From assembly GCF_927798215.1 (NCBI RefSeq), contig NZ_CAKMMW010000017.1:119471-183470 (forward strand): DNA of 64,000 nt. The letters are read 5' to 3'. This DNA comes from Paenibacillus_E allorhizoplanae. Lineage in GTDB: Bacteria; Bacillota; Bacilli; Paenibacillales; NBRC-103111. The number at the start of each line of letters is the position of its first letter. The first letter of the stretch is position 1. A program made the translations under genes and the position numbers. Under the pieces are notes generated by a model that was given only the letters and a program-made list of their open reading frames with translations, was not told the origin of the DNA and did no database searches. This document shows positions 7,105 to 16,459 of this stretch, one piece after another.

Positions 7105-9483
7105 TTAATAGTAGTATCGCGGCTTATCTTGCAATTCTGCTCTCGTTTGCAAGAAACGATAGAACGCGCTAGCCGCCTGTGCTTTCGTCACTTCATTCTG
7201 CGGGGCAAAGTAGCCATCGCTGAGCGTCATAATATTCAGCCCTAACACGATTGCAGCATCGCCAACGTTAGACACTTTCCCAGCATCCAAGAAATCCTTG
7301 TTAAATACACCGTCAAACTTCGTTAGGCTGTGATAACCCAGCGCTTTCACGATCAATTGCGCCATTTCTTCACGATTCATCGTAGCTTCCGGATTGAACT
7401 CTTTCCCTACATCAAGCAGCCCGCGATCAACAGCATTCTCCACATAGGCAAAATATTTGGAGCCATTGCCCACATCCGCGAAAGATGCAGCACGCTCAGC
7501 TCCGTAATAGATGCCGCCGTTGCCGCCATTCATGGCGATGACAAGCATTTTGACCAACTCACCGCGTTTAATCGTTTGGTCAGGATTCACTTTACCGTCC
7601 TTCACATCCAAAGCTTGATAATCAAGCATCAGTTGAAGTTCATTTTGTGCCCAGTGCTTATCAATATCACTAACAATCACTTTATCCAAAGAGATAACCT
7701 CACCGGTTTGCGCACTGCGCCATTGACCTGATTCGGCATCCAGAAGAAAGCTATCGCGATTCACACTTTTCGGAACAAGGGAATACACAAGCTTCGCCTT
7801 TGGCTGCGCTTTTGCATCCGTTGCTACTGACGGAGGTATCTCCCCTGCCGCCATCATTACGCGGTATTTCTCAATCGGTATAGCGCCTGTATATCCATTG
7901 CTCTCCAATACGTAGCCAAGCTTCACGTCGAACTGTGCCAGCCACAGAGCCTTGGCCTTATCAACGGAAATAACCTCAGGCTTTTGAGCAGGATACGCGA
8001 TATTATCACTTAGGGATACATAATAGTTCGAGATGGCTCCCGTTACGCGGTCAATGCTTACCCGTACCTCTTCATTCGCCACAGCAACGCCGTCAATGAC
8101 GCGCTTGTAGCTAATTTCCCATGTACGCATTTGCTTCAGCATGTCCTGGGAATACTCTTTCTGAACATTCAACACGAGTTGATCCGTGGAAGCAGGAAGC
8201 TGCGCTTTGACAAATTCCGTGCTTTTCGCAATCGCATCATCTAATGAAACTTTGCCTTCGATAGGCTTATCATTCTCACTGCTATATGGAACATAATAGT
8301 TGAAATTAGTAATGACACCAGTTTTACTATTCACGGATGCCCAAACGTTATTACCTGCAACAATTTTTCCAGTAGCTGCTGCATCCGACGTTGCCTTGGT
8401 CCAGCTCATGTTCCAGCTCGATAAGGTCTCACCCGTTTCAGCATTCTTCGATTCATTGTAGGAAGCTTCTTGCAGCTTGTACTCAGAGGATAGATTAAAC
8501 GTCGTTGCCACTTTCTTAACGGCTTCTTCCTTCGTCAAATTCAAGGTAGCTGGCGGTTTCATTCCCAGTGGCTTATCTGTTAATGGCTTATTGTTACCGT
8601 TCAAGCTAGGAAATGGTTGCCAAACCTCGCCTGTTGCCGCATCCAAAGTAAAACTGTTCATAAAGTAGGAAATAATCGGTGCTCTTTTCCCTTGCGTGTT
8701 ATACGGGATTTGATATTGTAAGGCAAGCTCCATCTTCTCACGGAATAGCTGATCTGCCTTCTCTTTGGAAATCGGTGTGCTCACCTTATCAAAAATCACC
8801 TTATCGTCCCAATTGTACCAATAGCTCGTAACCTGACCCTCACCATTGACGTTGACATTAAGTCCATTCCCGGAGAATGGAACTCCCCCAACGGATCGAT
8901 CATAGCGAATGTTATATTGATAATTGCCGTCAAGCGGGGTACGGAACGCTTTCTCTACCGAGTCATCATACAGCAGTTCCTTCTGCTTCGATGGGTTTAC
9001 TTTAGCAACAAATGCTGCAGCCAGCTCCTTCGCAGCTTGGAAATCCACCTTAGGCGGATACGACGGTTTATGTTCAGGATCATTGTCATTCATATTGTAA
9101 GACGTAAGCGTTCCATCCAAGCCATTGATGGCGATATTAGCCGATCCATAGAAACGATCTTTCACTTTCTTCGAATAACTGATGTTCCAAGTCGGGATAT
9201 TCTGACCATTCTGGCCATAAAAAGCGTTTAAACTTATCGATTGGAGAACATAATCCGTAGGTAGTGTTATGTAAGCTTTGGCATACTCAAGCGCCTGTTC
9301 TTTCGTAATTTTGGCATCTTCCGCCGAGACGTCGGCTTGCCCTGGGTAGGCAGGGGATGACATCGCGGATGTAGCTGTACCAGATACACTTTCCGCCGCC
9401 CATGCCCCCATCGGAGCAACTGTCAGCAACAATGTCGAAGCGAGTACCATTGTGCCTGCTTGTTTTAATAATTTCAAAGTCAT
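7105..9483 (-). CDS. Secreted YcdB/YcdC-domain protein with three SLH domains
   Basis: A 792-aa surface protein. The signal peptide (MTLKLLKQAGTMVLASTLLL, ending GAWA|AES) is followed by repeated YcdB/PepSY-like modules, each with a KITKEQALEYAKAY or LTKEEAVKKVATTF start and W-N-I/M-S-Y/W stretches. The C-terminal ~190 residues form three SLH repeats (IDKHWAQNELQLMLDYQALD; FADVGNGSKYFAYVENAVDR; FLDAGKVSNVGDAAIVLGLN), which anchor proteins to secondary cell-wall polymers. ATG at 9483 follows GAGGAGGAAG; the open frame to 9660 has no signal sequence or ribosome site. The YcdB modules have no defined biochemical role that I can state. Monocistronic. Confidence 0.9.
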   Translation of the reverse strand: MTLKLLKQAGTMVLASTLLLTVAPMGAWAAESVSGTATSAMSSPAYPGQADVSAEDAKITKEQALEYAKAYITLPTDYVLQSISLNAFYGQNGQNIPTWNISYSKKVKDRFYGSANIAINGLDGTLTSYNMNDNDPEHKPSYPPKVDFQAAKELAAAFVAKVNPSKQKELLYDDSVEKAFRTPLDGNYQYNIRYDRSVGGVPFSGNGLNVNVNGEGQVTSYWYNWDDKVIFDKVSTPISKEKADQLFREKMELALQYQIPYNTQGKRAPIISYFMNSFTLDAATGEVWQPFPSLNGNNKPLTDKPLGMKPPATLNLTKEEAVKKVATTFNLSSEYKLQEASYNESKNAETGETLSSWNMSWTKATSDAAATGKIVAGNNVWASVNSKTGVITNFNYYVPYSSENDKPIEGKVSLDDAIAKSTEFVKAQLPASTDQLVLNVQKEYSQDMLKQMRTWEISYKRVIDGVAVANEEVRVSIDRVTGAISNYYVSLSDNIAYPAQKPEVISVDKAKALWLAQFDVKLGYVLESNGYTGAIPIEKYRVMMAAGEIPPSVATDAKAQPKAKLVYSLVPKSVNRDSFLLDAESGQWRSAQTGEVISLDKVIVSDIDKHWAQNELQLMLDYQALDVKDGKVNPDQTIKRGELVKMLVIAMNGGNGGIYYGAERAASFADVGNGSKYFAYVENAVDRGLLDVGKEFNPEATMNREEMAQLIVKALGYHSLTKFDGVFNKDFLDAGKVSNVGDAAIVLGLNIMTLSDGYFAPQNEVTKAQAASAFYRFLQTRAELQDKPRYYY

Positions 9484-9639
9484 CTTCCTCCTCAAGTAGA
9501 TCTCCATACGACATGTGGACCCACATGCTTGGACGCGTCCAACTGCCATATTATACTTGACGGTGGGCGCTGGAAAAAGGTTGCAATTACACGAGAAAAT
9601 AATACCAATATTTATATCTATTTCACCCAGCAAAATTAG

Positions 9640-9679
9640 AAAAAGGCTTGAGCATCCCATACGGAATATTCAAGCCTTA
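9640..9679 (-). terminator. rluF terminator
   Basis: Stem AAGGCTTGA/TCAAGCCTT with an 18-base loop, then CCTTTTTCTAATTTT on the minus strand. Confidence 0.75.
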
Positions 9680-9698
9680 TCTTGTGATTCATATACGG

Positions 9699-10412
9699 TT
9701 ACGGATTCGTCTGCGACTTCTCCTGGCTAAGCATTTGCATCAAATCCTTTAACTCACCTTGCGTTAAATCCCGCCATTTCCCTACTTTCAAAGCACCCAA
9801 ATGAATATGCATGATCCGAACACGCTGCAGACGCACTACACGATATCCGAATGCTTCGCACATCCTACGAATTTGCCGGTTCAGCCCTTGTGTGAGAATG
9901 ATTCGAAATACACGTTCATTGACTTGAATGATTTCACATGGTTTCGTCATCGTGCCCAGAATCCGCACCCCACTAGCCATTCCCCGCAAAAACATCTGCG
10001 TAATCGGCCGATTCACCGTTACGATGTATTCTTTATCGTGATTGTTCTCCGCACGGAGGATCTGATTCACAATATCCCCGTTATTCGTCAGTAGGATAAG
10101 CCCTTCTGAGTCTTTGTCCAATCTGCCGATAGGGAAAATTCGCTCCGAATGCCCCACGAAATCAACGATATTCCCGCGAATATGCGCCTCCGTTGTTGAG
10201 GTAATGCCCACTGGCTTATTAAGTGCAATGTATACGTGTTCTTTCTTCTCTCCAATTGCCCGCCCATCGACCTTCACTTCATCACCAGGACCTACAACGC
10301 TGCCAAGCCCTGCAATTTCTCCATTGATCGTTACACGCCTAGCTTCGACCCATTTGTCCGCCTCACGTCTGGAGCACACGCCGGTTTCACTTATAAACTT
10401 ATTAATTCTCAT
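9699..10412 (-). CDS. rluF: 23S rRNA pseudouridine synthase, RluF type
   Basis: A 237-aa enzyme isomerising uridine to pseudouridine in 23S rRNA. An N-terminal S4 RNA-binding domain (MRINKFISETGVCSRREADK, to about residue 60) precedes the RsuA/RluB/RluF catalytic domain with GRLDKDSEGLILLTNNGD, where the Asp of RLD is the nucleophile. The stretch LRAENNHDKEYIVTVNRPIT and QGLNRQIRRMCEAFGY resemble RluF most closely among the subfamilies. ATG at 10412 starts exactly at the S4 domain; the frame continues to a TTG at 10454 but that lacks a usable ribosome site. The site modified in this host is not shown by the sequence. Confidence 0.88.
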   Translation of the reverse strand: MRINKFISETGVCSRREADKWVEARRVTINGEIAGLGSVVGPGDEVKVDGRAIGEKKEHVYIALNKPVGITSTTEAHIRGNIVDFVGHSERIFPIGRLDKDSEGLILLTNNGDIVNQILRAENNHDKEYIVTVNRPITQMFLRGMASGVRILGTMTKPCEIIQVNERVFRIILTQGLNRQIRRMCEAFGYRVVRLQRVRIMHIHLGALKVGKWRDLTQGELKDLMQMLSQEKSQTNP

Positions 10413-10534
10413 GCCCCTGAAATTCCCTTCTATTCCGCCTTCATTTGAATTCAATACCTTCTATTATGCTGGATTCGAAGCGACGGTTCAAGTTTGTTAT
10501 ACTAGGAGAACAGTTTACATACCGAAGGAGTACA

Positions 10535-11158
10535 ATGATGCACTTTCTACTATTAGGAGCAACTGGCCGTGTGGGGCAGCGAGTTCTAGCTCAAGCTCTG
10601 CAGGATGGTCATGAGATAACCGCAGTCGTGCGGAGTATGGATAAAATATCACTGCGTTCCGACCGCCTAACCTTGCTGCAAGGCAATGCCTGTTCCGCAG
10701 AGGATCTTGCGGGCGCCATGACTGGCGTAGACGCCGTCGTGAGCTGCCTTGGCACCGATGGCGGCACCGTGCTAACCGAGGCGACGCCCCTGCTCATCGC
10801 GGCGATGAAAGCCGCCGGAGTGAGCCGCGTGGTCACCGTCGGCACGGCCGGCATCTTGCAGAGCCGGGAACATCCGGGTCTGCTGCGTTTTGAAGCGCCG
10901 GACACGCGGCGCTCGTCGACACGCGCAGCCGAGGAGCACCGCCAGGCGTGGGCGCTGCTCGCCGCATCGGGCCTACGTTGGACGGTCGTGTGTCCAACGT
11001 ATTTGCCCGACGGCGAAGCGCAGGGTCAGTTCCGCGCGGAGCGCGATTTCTTGCCGGACGGCGGCACGTCCATCTCCGTCGGCGACACTGCGGCGTTCAC
11101 CTACCGCGTCGCGGTGGAGGACGCGTATATCGGCTGCCGCGTGGGGTTGGCTTATTAG
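10535..11158 (+). CDS. NAD(P)-binding Rossmann-fold oxidoreductase (atypical SDR)
   Basis: A 207-aa protein of the NAD(P)H-binding/NmrA-like atypical SDR group. The dinucleotide motif GATGRVGQRVL is at residues 8-18, followed by VDAVVSCLGTDGGT and SRVVTVGTAGILQ. The canonical YxxxK catalytic pair is not apparent; these proteins often reduce flavin or biliverdin or act as redox sensors. AAGGAG lies four bases before the first ATG; an adjacent second ATG (10538) is equally good. From about 10680 the gene is strikingly GC-rich (one 60-base line counted at 70%) compared with its flanks, suggesting different ancestry or codon selection. Substrate unknown. Confidence 0.82.
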   Translation: MMHFLLLGATGRVGQRVLAQALQDGHEITAVVRSMDKISLRSDRLTLLQGNACSAEDLAGAMTGVDAVVSCLGTDGGTVLTEATPLLIAAMKAAGVSRVVTVGTAGILQSREHPGLLRFEAPDTRRSSTRAAEEHRQAWALLAASGLRWTVVCPTYLPDGEAQGQFRAERDFLPDGGTSISVGDTAAFTYRVAVEDAYIGCRVGLAY

Positions 11159-11695
11159 TGAGGGGGACGAATAACGCCGAACCGCCCTGTGTTCCACCCT
11201 CGTCTAACGGACACAGATGACGTTAATCAGTCATTTAACTGGTTTCGCCTGTTCTATCGGACAACACGGCCGTTATTCTCGTGTTTCGGGCGTTATATTG
11301 CCTCTCAAATAGTAAATAACGGCACTGATGTCCGTTACACGAGGAAACTGTCTGCTTTTTTCGAAATAGCGGCGCTGGTGTCCGTTAGAATTACACAGAT
11401 CGTGGGAGCGAGCTAAAGTAGACTGCCTAAATCGACTTCTCAACCATACAAATTAGCTTTTTGGCGAATCTCACGCGTGAGACGTCCCAAATCGCAGGCT
11501 CAGCAGCTCATCCGCACCAAATTCTCCCCGAGACTGCCAAAATCACTTCTCAGCTATACAAATTAGCTATATGGCGAATCCCACTCGTGAGACGTCCCAA
11601 ATCGCAGGCTCAGCAGCTCATCCACACTAAGTTGTCTCCGAGACTGCCAAAATCGACTTCTCAGCTATACAAATTAGCTATATTTCCTGTTTAAT
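11159..11695. repeat. Spacer with CGGACA/TGTCCGTTA motifs and a 110-bp tandem repeat
   Basis: No gene is supported here. 11159-11400 holds scattered copies of CGGACA and GTCCGTTA-type motifs with AATAGCGGC words, a spacer style repeated elsewhere in the window. From 11420 to 11684 a unit of 110-111 bases occurs 2.4 times: copies start at AGACTGCC (11420, 11531 and 11641) and contain AGCTATACAAATTAGCTAT and GTGAGACGTCCCAAATCGCA. The copies differ at only a few positions. The open frame through it has no ribosome site and reads the repeat, so I do not call it coding. Confidence 0.85.
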
Positions 11696-11736
11696 AAAAA
11701 AAACGGATGCGCGCCACTTCGGCGCCATCCGTTTTT
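11696..11736 (-). terminator. Terminator of the small membrane protein gene
   Basis: Stem AAAAACGGATG/CATCCGTTTTT extended by GGCGC/GCGC pairing with a small bulge, followed by more Ts on the minus strand. It could work in both directions. Confidence 0.8.
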
Positions 11737-11747
11737 CACTACGTCTA

Positions 11748-12056
11748 CTAGTTGTTTCTTCTCTTGGACAACTCTCTCATATTCAAACCCGACACGACGA
11801 TGCCGCCAAAGCGGAATACATAACCAAGCAAAGGAATGAGACTTAAGAAGGCCAATGCGATGTTGATGATGGTTTTCAGCGTAGTTCCATTGCCCGTGAG
11901 GATGGCAAACACCAAATTCACGAAGACCAATGGAATGACCCAAGCGCATGACCATGCATACACGAATGGGATTAACCCAAGTAAATACCCTACTGCAATA
12001 GCTACTTCGGATAATATCTGCAAAAGGTTAAGCAAACGAATTGTATCTGAGCGCAT
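11748..12056 (-). CDS. Small integral membrane protein, unknown function
   Basis: A 102-aa protein with about three hydrophobic segments (ILSEVAIAVGYLLGLIPFVY; WVIPLVFVNLVFAILTG; IALAFLSLIPLLGYVFR) and a basic C-terminus (MRELSKRRNN). The start ATG follows GGAGGAG at a good distance; the longer frame has no site. I do not recognise a specific family. It sits alone between a repeat-rich spacer and the bmr-like exporter operon, separated from it by 102 bases, with its own terminator. Confidence 0.75.
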   Translation of the reverse strand: MRSDTIRLLNLLQILSEVAIAVGYLLGLIPFVYAWSCAWVIPLVFVNLVFAILTGNGTTLKTIINIALAFLSLIPLLGYVFRFGGIVVSGLNMRELSKRRNN

Positions 12057-12158
12057 AATTTCTCCTCCACTTCCCATAAGCATCAATTTGCTCTATTGTA
12101 GCATATTGGAAAGTCAGCGTCGTTAGCCTTTTGTCGAGATTCGTCTACGACTCGCGAC

Positions 12159-14282
12159 CTAGATCTTATGCCCAATCGATTCGCCAGCTACCGGCTCGCT
12201 GCTTGGTTCGCCGCTCTCCGCAGCGGCGGCAATTTCCGGATGTCCAGCTTGCAGCTGGTACATCTGGTAGTATCGCCCGAGGAGCCCCATGAGCTCCTCA
12301 TGCGTGCCACGCTCGACAATCTCGCCGTGGTCGAGCACAAGAATCAAGTCGGCGCTGCGAATCGTCGACAGTCTATGGGCAATGATGAAGGTGGTCCGCC
12401 CCTTCGCAAGCACTTCGAGCGCGGCCTGAATGATGGCCTCGGTCTCCGTATCGATGGAGGCCGTCGCCTCATCGAGGATCAAGATCGCCGGGTCGAACGC
12501 CAGCGCCCGGGCGAATGAAATCAGCTGCCGCTGCCCAGCAGACAGCGTGCTGCCCTTCTCGATGACCGGTTCATCGAGGCCGTGCGGCAGCGCACCAAGC
12601 ATATCCGCTGCGCCAACCTCGCGCAGCGCCGCCTCCACCCGTTCCCGGGTGATGGACGGATCGTCCAAGGAGACATTGGACGCAATCGTCCCCGTGAAGA
12701 GGAACGGATCCTGCAGCACGATGCCCATGTGCTGCCGAAGCTGCTGCTTCGATAGCTCGCGGATATCACTGCCATCCACCGTGATGCGGCCTTCGCTGAC
12801 CTCATAGAAGCGGAAGAGGAGGTTAAGGATTGAGCTTTTGCCTGAACCGGTATGCCCAACTAAGGCAACCGTCTGCCCTTGTTTAGCCTCGAAAGAGATG
12901 TCTTTCAGCACATCCTCCCCTTCTTTGTAGGCGAAGCGAACGTGCTCGAAGCTCACGTGGCCTTTGTAGCGGTCTGCTTTTTCAGCGACAACGTCTATGC
13001 CCTGTTCATCCAGTAGCTCGAACACGCGGTCAGCCGACACAAGCGCTCGCTCCAAATTCGGCAGCTGATTCACGATACCTACCATCGGATGGAACATCCG
13101 GTTGAGGTAATCGACGAAGGCATAGAGCACGCCAACCGTAATCGCCGCATTAAGCGCACTGCCGCCCACATACCAGATCAACCCGAAGAAGAACAGGTTT
13201 CGCACCACGTTCATCAAGTTATGAGAGGTCAGGGAATTCAAGCTGAGCAGCTTGTTTTGATAGTGCGTGTACTCTTCATTCAAAACCTCAAATTCCTCAA
13301 TCGTTTCCTTTTGCCGGCGAAAAGCTCGAATGATTGTCATCCCTTGGATCGCTTCATTGATCATCCCGTTGATGCTGCTAATCCGTTCGCGAATTTCATG
13401 ATTAATCGTCGACGCATACTTGCGGTACACGATAATCCAAGCAATGAGCAGGGGAATGATCGGCAGCGTGAAGAGAGCCAGACGAACGTCGAGAATGAAG
13501 ATGGCCGCGATAATTCCCAGGATGTAGATGGTGCCTGTAAAAAAGTTCGCCAACACCTGCACATACAGATCCCGAACCGACTCTGTGTCGTTTGTGATAC
13601 GTGAAACAATTTTGCCTGCAGGCTGATTATCAAAATAGTTGATCGGCAATCGTTGGATTTGGGCGAACACATCCCTGCGCATACGCTGAATGATGCGATT
13701 CGCTGCCGCTTGCAGCAAATACCTCTGCCCGTAAGTAAAGCCGGCTCCCACGAAAATCAAGATCACATAGAACCCCGCCAGCTTCATTAACTCTGCAAAT
13801 TGCGGTTGATAAAAGCTATATAGCTCCTGCACACTCAGCTTCCGAACGGCATACTCCGCCTGCTCCGTGCCTTGCGTAACCAGCAGCTTGCCGTCGTCCG
13901 TCAGCTTGCGGACGCCATCCCAAGGAAGAGCTTGATCCAGCCACACGAACTTGCTGCCGACTTGTAGGATTCGGACCTCTTTGCCCTTCGGCTCGCCCTC
14001 TGCGTAGTTGTCCCCCCGCTTATAGAACGTCTGCTCAAAAGCAACAGCCTTCTCACCCTTCTTCGCCGACTGTGTCTCAAACCACGGCTTCTCGATTCCG
14101 AGAATGTGGGTGTCGATCATATGCTTGGCAATGAAAGGTCCCGCCAGCTCAGTAGCGACAGCCAAGGATAAGAATAGCAGCGCGATGAGCAAGGTTAGCT
14201 TGAATTTGGCCGCATATTGGAACAACCGTTTTCCGGTTTGTTTCGTTGATGTTGTTTGTTTATTGTGTTGCGTTTGTGTCAT
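12159..14282 (-). CDS. bmrD: Heterodimeric ABC exporter subunit, BmrD-like
   Basis: A 707-aa half-transporter: six-TM exporter domain plus NBD. Between TM1 and TM2 (about residues 62-160) is a ~100-residue hydrophilic insertion containing YKRGDNYAEGEPKGKEVRIL, as in the extracellular domain of B. subtilis BmrD. The NBD has Walker A GHTGSGKSS, Walker B LILDEATASID with the catalytic Glu, and a degenerate signature LSAGQRQLISFAR instead of LSGGQ. This is the asymmetry expected for the BmrD partner: its signature completes the inactive site. ATG at 14282 follows AGGTGAG; the longer frame starts at a GTG four codons earlier. Expected role is efflux of drugs or lipophilic compounds as a dimer with the upstream gene product. 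Unusually GC-rich around 12200-12700. Confidence 0.9.
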   Translation of the reverse strand: MTQTQHNKQTTSTKQTGKRLFQYAAKFKLTLLIALLFLSLAVATELAGPFIAKHMIDTHILGIEKPWFETQSAKKGEKAVAFEQTFYKRGDNYAEGEPKGKEVRILQVGSKFVWLDQALPWDGVRKLTDDGKLLVTQGTEQAEYAVRKLSVQELYSFYQPQFAELMKLAGFYVILIFVGAGFTYGQRYLLQAAANRIIQRMRRDVFAQIQRLPINYFDNQPAGKIVSRITNDTESVRDLYVQVLANFFTGTIYILGIIAAIFILDVRLALFTLPIIPLLIAWIIVYRKYASTINHEIRERISSINGMINEAIQGMTIIRAFRRQKETIEEFEVLNEEYTHYQNKLLSLNSLTSHNLMNVVRNLFFFGLIWYVGGSALNAAITVGVLYAFVDYLNRMFHPMVGIVNQLPNLERALVSADRVFELLDEQGIDVVAEKADRYKGHVSFEHVRFAYKEGEDVLKDISFEAKQGQTVALVGHTGSGKSSILNLLFRFYEVSEGRITVDGSDIRELSKQQLRQHMGIVLQDPFLFTGTIASNVSLDDPSITRERVEAALREVGAADMLGALPHGLDEPVIEKGSTLSAGQRQLISFARALAFDPAILILDEATASIDTETEAIIQAALEVLAKGRTTFIIAHRLSTIRSADLILVLDHGEIVERGTHEELMGLLGRYYQMYQLQAGHPEIAAAAESGEPSSEPVAGESIGHKI

Positions 14283-14346
14283 CAGGAGTCTCACCTACTT
14301 TTCTTCTTTTGTCTCATATCGTTGGGTGCAAGTTTCCCCCCATCAT

Positions 14347-16098
14347 CTATTCCATCCCAACCGTCTGCTCTTCGAGCTGTTGACGATCATACTGCTCTTT
14401 ATACCAACCGCCGAGCGCGAGAAGCTGCTCATGTGTGCCTTCTTCGATGATATAACCCTCATCGAGCACGACAATCCAATCGGCATGCTGTACGGCGGAG
14501 AGTCGGTGCGTGGTGATTAGGGTTGTTTTGCCTGCGCGTTCCGTACGAATGCCGCTAATGATCTCAGCCTCTGTCTTCGCATCGACCGCAGAGAGGGCGT
14601 CGTCGAGCAGGAGAATCTCCGGATCGACGTACAACGCCCGCGCAATGGATACGCGCTGCTTCTGACCGCCGGATAAGGCGACGCCTTTTTCCCCGACGAG
14701 TGTCTGCAGACCTTCCGGCAGGAACTCGACGTCCTTGCGGAACGCAGCTAGATCAAGCGCGCGATGTAATTCGGCTTCGGTGCCTTGCCCCTTGCCGAAC
14801 ATAATGTTTTCGCGCACGCTTTTGGAGAAAAGAATTGGCTCCTGCGGTACATACCCGATCCAACCATGGAGCGTATCGATCGCGATCTGTTCGATTGGCG
14901 TATCTGTAATCGTGATCGCGCCTTGACCGATAGGATACTCGCGAAGCAGCTGCTTCAGCAGGGTTGTTTTGCCGCTGCCTGTTCGGCCGACGATCCCGAG
15001 CGTCTGTCCGCGTTCTAAGCGGAACGTCATGTTAACCAAATTATCGATGGATGAGGACGGGTAACGGAAGGTTACTTTTTCAAAATGGATAGAATCCGGC
15101 TTCAGCTGCGTCGCAGCGTTCGGCACTTCATTGACATCCGGCTTGTAGCCGAGTATCTCATTGACACGATCTAACGATGCATTTCCACGCTGCATAATGT
15201 TCATCAGCTCACCAATCGCAAACATCGGCCAGATCAGCATACCTAGGAAGGTATTGAAAGACACTAGCTCTCCGAGCGTCAGCTCACTGTGGAACACGAG
15301 ATAACCACCGTAACAAAGTCCGATTAGGTAGGAAATACCGACTAGAATTTTGACCGTTGGTTCAAAAAGAGCGTCAATAACCGCTACTGCGATATTTTTG
15401 CGATAGACGTCGTCCGTCATCGTCTCAAAATTGTGCTCACTCGCCTTCTCCTGCACGAATGCCCGAATCACCCGAACACCTGCGATGGTTTCCAGAACAC
15501 GGTCATTCATTTGACCGAAAGCATCCTGTGCGAGGATGAATCTTTCGTGGATACGGCTCCCGAAAATCGTAATCGCAACAGCCATAATCGGCAGGGGTAC
15601 AATCGAGGCAAGCGTCAGCTTCCAGCTAATGAAGAAGCCCATCATGCTCAGAATCGTTAACATAAACAGCGTCGAATCGACGAAGGTCAAAATCCCAAAG
15701 CCTGCGGTTGTCGAAACCGATTGCAAATCGTTCGTCGCTCTAGCCATCAGATCGCCCGTACGATTGCGCTCATAGAAGGTAGGCGTCATCCGCAGCAGCT
15801 GCCGCATGAATCGGGAGCGCAGCACACGTTCAAGTACGAAGGCACCGCCGAACAGCTGGTACAGCCAAATGTAAGACAGCCCGTAGCTCACGACGATGAG
15901 TGCGCCCCAAAAAGCGAGTAGTTGCGCTAATTTGGCTCCCGTTAAAGTGCCCATGTGTATCCCATCAATCGCGTAACCAATCAGCTTCGGCGGTAAAACA
16001 TCGATGATGCCGACGATGATCAGAAGCCCAATCGCGAGGCTATAGCGTTTCCAGTTCATTTTAAAAAACCAAGCTAATTTCTTTAATACAGTAAACAT
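14347..16098 (-). CDS. bmrC: Heterodimeric ABC exporter subunit, BmrC-like
   Basis: A 583-aa half-transporter with six TM segments (residues 1-300) and an NBD. Walker A is GRTGSGKTT at 371-379, signature LSGGQ at 475-479, and Walker B ILLLDD ends in Asp500 where active ATPases have Glu. The Asp marks the degenerate nucleotide site typical of BmrC (YheI) and related heterodimers, complementary to the LSAGQ of the downstream partner. ATG follows GAGAGGAGTGAT. The gene is cotranscribed with bmrD (64-base gap) and preceded by an attenuator-like leader at 16137-16489. In B. subtilis bmrCD is induced by ribosome-targeting antibiotics through the bmrB leader peptide; the same logic appears here. Confidence 0.92.
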   Translation of the reverse strand: MFTVLKKLAWFFKMNWKRYSLAIGLLIIVGIIDVLPPKLIGYAIDGIHMGTLTGAKLAQLLAFWGALIVVSYGLSYIWLYQLFGGAFVLERVLRSRFMRQLLRMTPTFYERNRTGDLMARATNDLQSVSTTAGFGILTFVDSTLFMLTILSMMGFFISWKLTLASIVPLPIMAVAITIFGSRIHERFILAQDAFGQMNDRVLETIAGVRVIRAFVQEKASEHNFETMTDDVYRKNIAVAVIDALFEPTVKILVGISYLIGLCYGGYLVFHSELTLGELVSFNTFLGMLIWPMFAIGELMNIMQRGNASLDRVNEILGYKPDVNEVPNAATQLKPDSIHFEKVTFRYPSSSIDNLVNMTFRLERGQTLGIVGRTGSGKTTLLKQLLREYPIGQGAITITDTPIEQIAIDTLHGWIGYVPQEPILFSKSVRENIMFGKGQGTEAELHRALDLAAFRKDVEFLPEGLQTLVGEKGVALSGGQKQRVSIARALYVDPEILLLDDALSAVDAKTEAEIISGIRTERAGKTTLITTHRLSAVQHADWIVVLDEGYIIEEGTHEQLLALGGWYKEQYDRQQLEEQTVGME

Positions 16099-16136
16099 AC
16101 GATCTTATCACTCCTCTCAAATGGCGCATAGACACC

Positions 16137-16173
16137 TAAAGACGCAAAAAGACATACCGCACGCAGCGATATG
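16137..16173 (-). terminator. Second leader hairpin before bmrC
   Basis: Stem CATATCGC/GCGGTATG (one T-G wobble, loop TGCGT) followed by TCTTTTTGCGTCTTT on the minus strand, about 40 bases before the bmrC ATG. It looks like a second intrinsic terminator in tandem with the one at 16183-16224. Confidence 0.7.
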
Positions 16174-16182
16174 CCTTCTATA

Positions 16183-16224
16183 GAAACAGAAAAGCGCTCG
16201 TTACGAACTTCGTAACCCGCGCTT
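16183..16224 (-). terminator. Attenuator terminator of the bmrCD leader
   Basis: Long stem: AAGCGC pairs with GCGCTT, and GTTACGAA with TTCGTAAC inside it, followed by TTTCTGTTT on the minus strand. It lies 27 bases after the leader-peptide stop and before bmrC. Its 5' arm contains GCGGGTTAC (16212-16220), the exact complement of GTAACCCGC within the leader ORF (16292-16300), so an alternative antiterminator pairing is possible. Confidence 0.85.
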
Positions 16225-16250
16225 CACAAATTAACGTATGGGAAGGGGTG

Positions 16251-16370
16251 CTAACAGCCGAACATGCGTATGCAGTCGCTCGGGCTAACCAGCGGGTTAC
16301 CATCTATGAAATTAGGTCGGACGTGTGTCCGTTTATGATGTACGTTAAATACAATAACCATGTTATCCAT
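16251..16370 (-). CDS. 39-codon leader peptide of the bmrCD operon (BmrB-like role)
   Basis: A short ORF: ATG preceded by AGGGGGG, reading MDNMVIVFNVHHKRTHVRPN, then FIDGNPLVSPSDCIRMFGC and TAG. It begins about 83 bases after a predicted transcription start and ends 27 bases before a strong terminator. Codons 24-27 contain the 9-base complement of the terminator 5' arm. A second local hairpin (GGTAACC with GGTTAGCC, one bulge) could hold that complement away. A ribosome moving or stalling on this ORF would therefore decide which structure forms. B. subtilis bmrCD is preceded by the leader gene bmrB acting this way; I infer equivalence from position and architecture, not from recognised peptide similarity. 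Confidence 0.8.
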   Translation of the reverse strand: MDNMVIVFNVHHKRTHVRPNFIDGNPLVSPSDCIRMFGC

Positions 16371-16459
16371 AGTGAACCCCCCTGTTTCGTTTGATGAGCC
16401 TGGCACGTTAGGTGCCTGTTAACATTTCCAAAAGCTGTCTATTCGAACCTTACAGGGTG

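Noticed and set aside
11461..11694. Open frame through the 110-bp tandem repeat
   Set aside because: The translation only mirrors the DNA repeat and has no ribosome site.
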